From positions 181,633,725 to 181,697,724 of the forward strand of contig JALMGJ010000003.1 of NCBI GenBank assembly GCA_023362775.1: a stretch of DNA of 64,000 nt, read 5' to 3'. Origin of the DNA: Charina bottae (Eukaryota; Chordata; Lepidosauria; Squamata; Charinaidae). Below are positions 56,194 to 64,000 of this stretch, in pieces. A program made the translations under genes and the position numbers. The first letter of the stretch is position 1, and each line of letters opens with the position of its first letter. The notes below the pieces were generated by a model. It made no database searches. It saw only the letters and a program-made list of their open reading frames with translations, and was not told the origin of the DNA.

Positions 56194-57795
56194 CATATGA
56201 AGATCTACTACAGTAGCTTTAAAGTAACAGCAAGTACATTTACTGTTACTACAAGCATTATTTGGCATTAAGCTTTATGGCAATCTATCAACTTCTTGAT
56301 GGATTTAGTAACTAATAGGGAACACTATAATGTGGAACTGCTAACCATAAACACACCAATGAATGTTGACAAAGGGTTCTTAGACAATCAGATATTTGTG
56401 GCATGTTCTTTTCAGTTGTTTTTAATAGTATCCAACTAATGAATTCCTTCTAATGTGCATAGTAGTAAGGGGCATCTGATTATGCCAACCGTAAAATAGA
56501 TGCATTGCTGTAGTTTTATAATTTGACTGGAAAATTACCCCTTTGATTTCAGTAGCTGACACTGATAAGTTTGTACTGTAATTTATTTAAATAATAAGGT
56601 AACTCTGCTAAATATGTCAACTACCTTATACATGGATTCAGTCTCTTATCCCATGTTCTGTTTTGTTGGCAATTGCATCATCTCTCTGGACCCATGAGCT
56701 GTTTTGACCACTAGGGCAAATGACAAGAGGTAGATAAAGAGATGGGTCTTCACACACTGTCCCTCTATCTGATTCTCATCTGGCCCATTGTTAATTAAAT
56801 GAATATCTCTATTTAAGAGACAGAAGGGAACTGCCTGCTTCTCTTTTGCACCTGTGTATCCCTCTTGTCAATATATAGTTTAAGGAGAAGTGAAGCTTTT
56901 CTATCTTCACATATTTCATCATCTGTCTTTTACTTCAAACACAGTGTATGTCTTTTAGCATTCACTGATACCTGGGCTAAGCCTATACTCTGAATAGCTG
57001 CAAGACAACTATATTATGAGCAATTGTGGGAGGGGGGGGCATTCTGCTACTTAATTTGCAGAATTTTTTCAGCACTCTGTTCAGGATCATATCGTCTGAA
57101 AGGCTGCTGCTGAATTCAATTTTCGACATGTTTTGTTAGGCCCCAAATACTGTAGCATATTGGTCTGAATGTGAAATAACCAATTTACATTCAAATGTGT
57201 TCAATTTTTAGAATGATATAGTATTATTAATTTCTTCCTATATAAAATAAGTGCATGGGGCTTCTCAGTGGCCTTTTACCATAAATCTGTGTGGAAACAC
57301 ACAGTAAACATTAGAATGTGGCTGGCTAAAAATTTAATATCCCATCATCACCTATAGATATAATACTGTATACTATTACAACTAGTGATGGCAAGTAGGC
57401 ACCTAATACTTTGATTCAAATAACATTTTTTTTGTTTCTAATGTTTACTTCATACATTGGTGAGCATTAAGCACACTCAAGGTTTTTTTCCATTTCAGAT
57501 TTTAATTCAGTCCGAAGAAGAGGGAATGCTGAGAACTCAAGGATCTCAAGACAAAGTTATCTAGTTATCAAAGTTATCAAAGTTATTTCCTACTCTAAGG
57601 AAATAAATTGAAGAAGGGGAAAAACAAAACAGGAAATCCATCTTATGGTTATTGGAGCTTTCCCCAATCAAAAATAATTTTGTGGGTCCATAGGAGAGGT
57701 TTTATAGGGATAAAATACTTGTTCTTTAAGAGCTGAGTCATCCAACTGGTAAAGAAAAGGTATAGAAACAGCTTATATCCAACAGCTTTGATACC
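56194..57795. other. No recognisable feature
   Basis: Unique AT-rich sequence. Confidence 0.4.
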
Positions 57796-57803
57796 ATTTA
57801 GAA

Positions 57804-58062
57804 CAGAGCTTTCCAAACTTTTCATGCTGGTGACACACTTTTTAGACATGCATCATTTTGCGACACACCCTTACAGCAGGGCACAAGGCAGGCACTAGGA
57901 CCTGAGTGGAATCACAGCAGGTTTGGAGGCAGCAAGGCACAAGGCAGGCACTGGGACCTGCGCGGAATCACAGCAGGGCTTGGAGGCAGCAGCAGTCACA
58001 ACACACCCAGACACTGCAGCCGACACACAAACGTGTCTTGACACACAGTTTGGAAAGCTCTG
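57804..58062. mobile_element. Non-autonomous hAT element (259 bp)
   Basis: Ends CAGAGCTTTCCAAACTTTTC / CACAGTTTGGAAAGCTCTG. Perfect 8-bp duplication ATTTAGAA at 57796-57803 and 58063-58070. Same family as 6097-6360, in the opposite orientation (shared GGCACAAGGCAGGCACTRGG interior). Confidence 0.92.
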
Positions 58063-58209
58063 ATTTAGAAAGTGAAGCTCAGATGTGAAGAAGAGAGGAG
58101 AGGGGCATCAAATTCAGTTTTTACATTTGGTGCATAATCTGTAGAGGTAAAGCATTTCTTAAAGCAATCTTCTTCAAGCTCATGCCTTCCAGCACCTCTA
58201 GAAGATGAC

Positions 58210-58447
58210 TTTTTTAAAAAAATCCATTCCATCATGTCTGATTCTCGAAGACTACCTGGACAAGTCCCTGCAGTTTTCTTGGCAAGGTTTTTTTCAGAAG
58301 TGGTTTGCCATTGCCCCCTTCTGAGGGCTGAGAGAAAGTGACTGGCCCGAGGTCACCCAGCTGGCTTCGTGCCCAAGGCGGGACTAGAACTCACAGTCTC
58401 CCACTTTCTAGCCTGGTGCCTTAACCACTACACCAAACTGGCTCTCA
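58210..58447 (-). mobile_element. tRNA/CORE SINE, tail type B
   Basis: Minus strand: GAGAGCCAGTTTGGTGTAGTG head, B-box-like GAGTTCTAGTCCC, CORE block, BovB-like tail (AAACCACTTCTGAAAAAAAC ... CAGACATGATGGAATGG) and poly(A). Target duplication AGAAGATGAC at 58200-58209 and 58448-58457. Confidence 0.9.
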
Positions 58448-58731
58448 AGAAGATGACAGATTGGCATTAAATTAAATTAAATTAAAATTAAATTAAATCA
58501 AAATAAAAAAGAATGATACAATTGGAGACTATAGCTATCCTTAAGAAACACACTTCAATCAAACAGACCCCTTATAATGGCAGTATTAAGGGTTGAAAAT
58601 TAAATTTCTCTGATTAAGCTGTAACATCTTAAAAATACAGCCAATTTACACCACAGATAGCAACAAGTGCTGCTGGAAGAGTGCCTGCTACCCATTAAAT
58701 CCTTCTGGTCCCTGAAGCTGAGTGCCTAGTG

Positions 58732-58865
58732 CAGGGTTTCTCAACCTTAGCAACTTTAAGATGTGTGGACTTCAACTCCCAGAATTCCCCAGCCAGCTTG
58801 CTGGCTGGGGAATTCTGAGAGTTGAAGTCCTCACATCTTAAAGTTGCTAAGGTTGAGAAACCCTG
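58732..58865. mobile_element. Foldback hAT element (134 bp)
   Basis: Two 66-base arms (starting CAGGGTTTCTCAACCTTAGC) that are reverse complements with about two mismatches, meeting at a TT centre. Perfect 8-bp duplication GCCTAGTG at 58724-58731 and 58866-58873. The whole element is one hairpin. Confidence 0.93.
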
Positions 58866-58873
58866 GCCTAGTG

Positions 58874-59682
58874 TATACTGAGTTGCAGCTGTGAAGCAGA
58901 GACTTCCATGGCAAATGGTTGTAGCTGTTAAAGTTCAGAGAAGGAAGTACACAAACTGGGGCTTTTCTGTAGTTCTGTTCTATTTGTCATAAGGACTATT
59001 GTCCCATCTACCCAGGGAAATGCTTGGAAATTTCACCTGTCCTCTTCATTTACCAGCAGGAATTCTGTCCAAATTCAGCAACATCTAAAATATTGTAGGA
59101 TGAACAGAGGAGGTGACTGGCTTCACAAGTGCACACAATAGAGATTTACATCATATACAGAAAAACTACTACATGTTTCTTGTGATCTATATTTTAGATT
59201 CCCAAAAGCCTAAAATAGTCATTTTGCTATAGAAATTTTTAAAAAACAAAATAAAACAAGTTTAGGCTGGAATTTTATTGCTTGATATCTATAGGTAAGT
59301 AAGTGTCTGCAGCGGGACTTCTCAATAACATTGTATGATTCAGAGATTTTAAATTAAAGTTATTTTAAAAACCAGTAAGTAGGTAGTACCTTCCAGTTGT
59401 GTAATAGTGAAAATGGATTGGTACTTTAAACTTTCAATGCAAGAAATGTCTATACTTCTGTGAGCTGATTTTAATTAGCCACTGACTGTCACCTTAAAAG
59501 GTATTCATCTTTCTCTCTTCTGAAATATTTCCTCTTGTCACATTTTCAATGATTTAAAAATCCCAGGTACAAATCTGATCTTGAAATTAAAGTATCCCTA
59601 CTTGTCAGTCTTACATATTTAATTTCTTTAGAAATATTTCTTCCATTTTAAAATTTACTTGTAAAAAATAGGACCTAAGTAG
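58874..59682. other. No recognisable feature
   Basis: Unique AT-rich sequence. Confidence 0.4.
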
Positions 59683-59910
59683 GCTGACCATACGTCCCGT
59701 TTTGAACGGGACAGTCACGTTTTTTAAACAATTCCTGACCGTCCTGTCATTTTAAGAAAAATGTCCATTTTGTCCCGTTCTCAATGAGAGAGCGCCCACC
59801 CGCCCTGTTTGCTGGGGCGCCGCAGGGACTGTGCTGCTGGCAAGGCTTTGTTGGATGGAGTGCGTGCGTGCATGCATGTGTGCGCGCGCATGCACGCACG
59901 CCCACTTTGT

Positions 59911-59912
<2 letters not shown>
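59683..59912. repeat. Unclassified repeat-like GC-rich block
   Basis: Begins GGCTGACCATACGTCCCGTT with a GTCCCGTTTTGAACGGGAC hairpin and ends against the (AT)n. Resembles a known type of DNA-element remnant, but no paired end is visible. Confidence 0.35.

Positions 59913-59946
<34 letters not shown>
59913..59946. repeat. Microsatellite (AT)n
   Basis: Seventeen AT units. Confidence 0.95.
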
Positions 59947-59948
<2 letters not shown>

Positions 59949-60118
59949 TCAGAAATAGAATCTCTTTATTCAGTGTGGAAACATGAACATCGGTATAAAC
60001 AATATTGCAAACTGTGGAGTAGTTTTCAGGAATCAGCCTCACATGTACCTGCATAATGACATAATTTTTAATGTTTTTTTAAAGCTTGAATTTAAAGCAA
60101 CTGCCAGTAATGTCACCA

Positions 60119-60158
60119 CTCATTCATTCATTCATTCATTCATTCATTCATTCATTCA
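60119..60158. repeat. Microsatellite (ATTC)n
   Basis: About ten CATT units; not next to a recognised element. Confidence 0.95.
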
Positions 60159-63100
60159 CTCATTTTCTATAGCTACCTTACTCAGCACATGACCTAAAGC
60201 ATCATACATTACAACTAGTAAGTCAATAAAAATCACATAATAAAGTATAGAAATACAAGCCCCAGCAACAACATCCTGAGGTGAGGTTGGTCCAGAAGGT
60301 CTCGGTTACCATCCTCAGGTTGACCATGCAGCAGACCCTCAGGAATAAGCCCCAGCTCCCTTTGAAACCCCAAGCACATGCATGCACGCATACACACCTT
60401 AAATAGGTATCAATAGAGCTTTGCTTATTATACTGAACACAGTATAGAGCCTTAATTCTTTGCATCAGAGATCTACTGCAGCGGCCTGCTCAATCACCTT
60501 TATCTTTCTTTCCTTATCATTTATTCCATGAAATGCCCTCATCAACATTTTGATACTTATCTGTGGCCTTGTTCTGGCAAATCGTGTGGCTTGAACTGAA
60601 TATTTTGAAGCTTATTTTTGATTGCTTGTAATGTATTGAGTTCCTTATGATTTTTTATGAACTTAAACAGATAATCTAGATAATAGGAAAGTGCGATTTC
60701 TCACAAAGCTATGCTATATGGTTTAAAAACTTTTCTACATTGCATAGTATGAGAACAAACATCTTTAAAAACCTGTTTATCAACCTTTTGTATTTAATTT
60801 CATCCAGTATGTAATAAGTTCTTAATTATTTATTTAGTTGACAATCTAGCAGTTATCATCCTTGGCATGATTACCTTCTCTTGAACATCTGCCAAGTGCC
60901 CAATGAATGCTTTCAAAATTATCAGCTTTAACTCCAAAACCCAGATTCAGTGATTTAAGCCAATCATATTCTTGAGCAGAATTTAGTAGCAAATATTCAT
61001 AAAGCAACTTCCAACATAGATAAAGATTTCTAGTAGCCATCTTGAATGAAGAAATTTATTTATTAGAAGCAGCCACATGGAATGTTCACTTTGTTTTATT
61101 TTCTTTTAGAAGGAAAGATACCACTTTTTTCTTCCAAAGGATTTCTAATGGCTGTTCAGTTGTGTGTTAATATAGCCTGGAGCAATTGACCAAGTGTATG
61201 GCTTTCCTTTCTCTTCTGCCCTCGCTCCCTCCATTTCTAGGCTTAGTGTTAGTTTTCACCATATGAGGCTGGTTGGTTTCACTTCAGCAGCTGTATTTTT
61301 GGTGTTTTTTTTTAATGTAATGGTTTTGTTTTAGTGGACACCTTTTTCTGAATTATTTCTGTCAAGAACAACCAAAGACATTTTAAGAGATATGTCTTAC
61401 TGTTTAGTCCATGTTGATAATGGAGGCCAAATTCATACTGCTGTGCCCAGCCCACTGTCTGCCAAGCGACGCCACCCCCATGCTTGAAGTGTTGAACACG
61501 GAGCTTTCCATTCTGAAACCAGAACCCCCAGAATGACATGAATGCTGCTATAGGAAATCAGTAGTGTATTTGGCAGAAGCCCCCTCGCTTTTTGTCTAGT
61601 GTTTTGAACAGCGAACACTTCATCAGCTTTATATTCACTGTCTAGAAAACTGATCAGAATTTTTCTTGAAATTTGCATCTTGTGCATACTTCATAGTTTC
61701 TATTATCTGACACCTTTATATACTTAGCATACATAAAAATGAATAGGTGGGCTCCAGAAGGGTACTTTTTTTTTTATAGATGGAACAACCTAAGAATTAT
61801 TTAAAGCAACCAAGATAATAGGATATCTGATCTAAAATATTTAACGTCAGGAAAAGCTCTTATTTCTTTTGAAAGAGAAAATGAAGTCTAGCCATATAGA
61901 GCTGTGATACCTATTAAAATTACATCAGATTTAGAAGCATAAATAGCCAACGTTAAAGCACAGCAAGGACTAACATTTTCTCCTTGGCACTGATTCAGAG
62001 GCTCCACATGGAGCGTTATGAATGCAAAACACAGAAGAAAGATGGTGTTTGATTATGTTGTGTTTATTTAATGCTGGCTCTTAAAAACTGACCTTCTCTT
62101 CAACTTATTTTTTAAACATTTTTAACAGGACTGTAGCATTCTATTTGTAACTTTTATCTTATGGAGAATATTGTAAGCTTTGGAAGAATTAATGCATCCA
62201 GCTGTTCAGAATTGTGTGTAAATAGCTGTCTGTTGAAGTACATCTCTTACTTTTAGGCTCTTGGTCTTTGAGCAGTCAATTGGATGATAGCATTGTTTTG
62301 TTTATAGAAGCATAATTGTTTTAAAAAATATATTTGCCCACATTATCCTGGACATTTTTTGGTATTTAGGATTTCCCCGTTATTCTTGGATGACAAAATA
62401 TCTATGAAGGACTTCTTCCATATAGCTCTCTAATTTTTCTATTGTAATTGCCATTGGCTGTAAATTCTGGAATACTCACCCAATGTAACTGAAGGCATGG
62501 GCATCCATGGGGGAGGCAAAAGGGTGGCAAATGATGAAATATGCATTGTAATGTTATGATGCAAAGCCTTATATAATTGCATGCAACCTTGTGACACAAG
62601 TACAAAAGGGTAGAGTTTGCATTCTGATGTCAGGATGCAAGCTTTGTCATTTGGGCATCATCGTGGTTAGTTATGGATGCTTATTTCTAGAGGGTATCCA
62701 GTTGAAGAATGCAATACACAATATTGGGCAAAATCCCCTTGGGAGCTATTTTTATGAGCAAAGGACCCTCAATGTATCTAAATAAGGGGGCGTTTTTCCA
62801 AGCTGTTTTAGAGAAGAAGAGTAGAACTTATCCATCTCTCCATAAATGTGTATCAACTCTACCAATTGTGGTTGTGGAAGATAGTGCCTTCCCATTGTTT
62901 CAGACCTCATCTGAATGTGATTAGCTCAGAAAGGCAACCTGATGTTCTCCATCTGAGGGCACCAGGTTGCATAACTCAGCAGAATATCTGTATTTATACA
63001 TTTATTAGTACTGCACACTGTCATTTAAAAAAATAAATCATTAGGCCTGCAATAATAGGTCCCATTCTGAACTCAGGAAAAATACAGTGCTGGCATACAT

Positions 63101-63328
63101 TCGTAAATATGTGCAAAAGAAAAGTCCTTTCAATCTTTTTGAGAAATTTGTCTCCCTTTTGTGGCTAAATCTCTTTCCTTCCATTGGGATAAAAGATGGC
63201 AGCACTAATTAAAATGATCAAACTTTGATTGTGAAAGTATCAAGTCTGTTGGAAGTTAGGGAAATCTTGAGAAATGGTAATAGCTATTGAATAGTTTCTC
63301 TGGTATATATGTATATGTATGTGCATAT
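60159..63328. other. No recognisable feature
   Basis: Three kb of unique AT-rich sequence; no repeat, exon or long frame recognised. Confidence 0.4.
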
Positions 63329-63330
63329 AC

Positions 63331-63361
<31 letters not shown>

Positions 63362-63860
63362 TTAAATTTCTCTGCCGCCCATCTCGTGTACAACGACTCT
63401 GGGTGGCTTACAAAGAATAAAAATGGCAAGTCACTAAAAACAATTCCATATAACCATAACTATAAATATAAAAGCATATAAATACAAATACAAATACAAA
63501 ATATAAAATATAAATTCCAGATGGGAAATAAGATCTTATCCTGGCACCCTCATGGGGCCAACCACCCTCATGAATAGCTGTCGCCCCTCCCATCCCAGGC
63601 CAGGTGGCATAACCATGTTTTTACTCCCTTTTGAAAGGCCGGGAGAGTGGGGGCCTGTCTTACCCCAGGGGGTAACTTGTTCCAGAGGGTGGGTGCCAAG
63701 GCAGAGAAGGCCCTTCTCCTGGGCCCTGCCAATCGGCCATCCCTCATGGACAAGGTCCATAACATGCCCTCTCTGCCTGACTGGGTGGGACAGGTCAATG
63801 TAGTGGGGGTGAGGTGGTTCCTCAGGTAACCTGGACCCATGCCATGTACATGCCATGTAC
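63329..63860 (-). mobile_element. L2-clade LINE 3' end
   Basis: Minus strand codes GPGYLRNHLTP, RRAFSALAPTLWNKLPPGVR and FQKGVKTWLCHLAWD, then the 3' UTR (AAGCCACCCAGAGTCGTTGT) and an AAATA tail seen as (TTTA)n at 63329-63363. 5'-truncated. The remaining bases to 64000 show nothing further beyond a short (GT) patch. Confidence 0.85.
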
Positions 63861-64000
63861 AAATGTGTGTGTGTTTATGTGTGTACATGAGTGTGTGCTT
63901 AAAGATTCCATAAATTTACCCTTTTTAATTCAGATGTGTAAAGGAATACTGCTGCAATGTGAACTGGATCCCTAACGTTGGATCGCCATCTACAATTAGG

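Overview
This is 64 kb of vertebrate nuclear DNA, AT-rich and dominated by transposable elements. The mixture points to a squamate reptile (lizard or snake). It holds RTE/BovB and L2/CR1 LINEs, Penelope-like elements (PLEs), many small hAT elements, tRNA/CORE SINEs with two kinds of LINE tail, and a Ty1/copia element. No host protein-coding gene can be read through it. One short candidate exon with good splice sites (18654-18721) suggests that part of the window may be an intron or the 5' region of a gene. The rest reads as intron or intergenic DNA.

The outstanding feature is a complete, apparently very young Ty1/copia LTR retrotransposon on the minus strand (11390-16463). Its two 479-bp LTRs are identical on direct reading. 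It has a perfect 5-bp target duplication (GATGG), a polypurine tract, an open 1292-codon Gag-Pol frame with every catalytic motif in place, and a primer-binding site that matches the inside of initiator tRNA-Met, as in Drosophila copia. It sits in a decayed CR1 LINE (about 9040 to 16760), which was also hit by a PLE, a BovB tail and a MITE.

Region by region: 0-9 kb has a decayed LINE reverse transcriptase split by a pogo-like MITE, SINEs, an L2 tail, one hAT and a palindromic MITE. 9-17 kb is the CR1/Copia nest. 17-20 kb has a SINE, compound microsatellites, the candidate exon, a PLE terminal repeat and an L2 tail. 20-31 kb has BovB ends, a SINE, a hAT, a long L2 reverse transcriptase with only two nonsense codons, and a BovB 5' fragment. 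33-36 kb has an L2 copy split by a hAT and a terminal-inverted-repeat element. 37-42 kb has two unassigned LINE-like stretches, a PLE foldback and a 189-bp direct duplication. 43-52 kb has a SINE split by a hAT, a second PLE foldback, two BovB 3' ends and a PLE with a GIY-YIG endonuclease frame. 53-64 kb has another LINE-like stretch, three hATs, a SINE and an L2 tail.

Two signals cut across families. Every PLE terminal repeat carries, intact or damaged, the core of a minimal hammerhead ribozyme. All seven hAT insertions with readable ends have 8-bp target duplications of the form nnnTAnnn, the pattern described for Buster-type hAT transposases. Everything here is read by eye; repeat boundaries without a stated target duplication are approximate.
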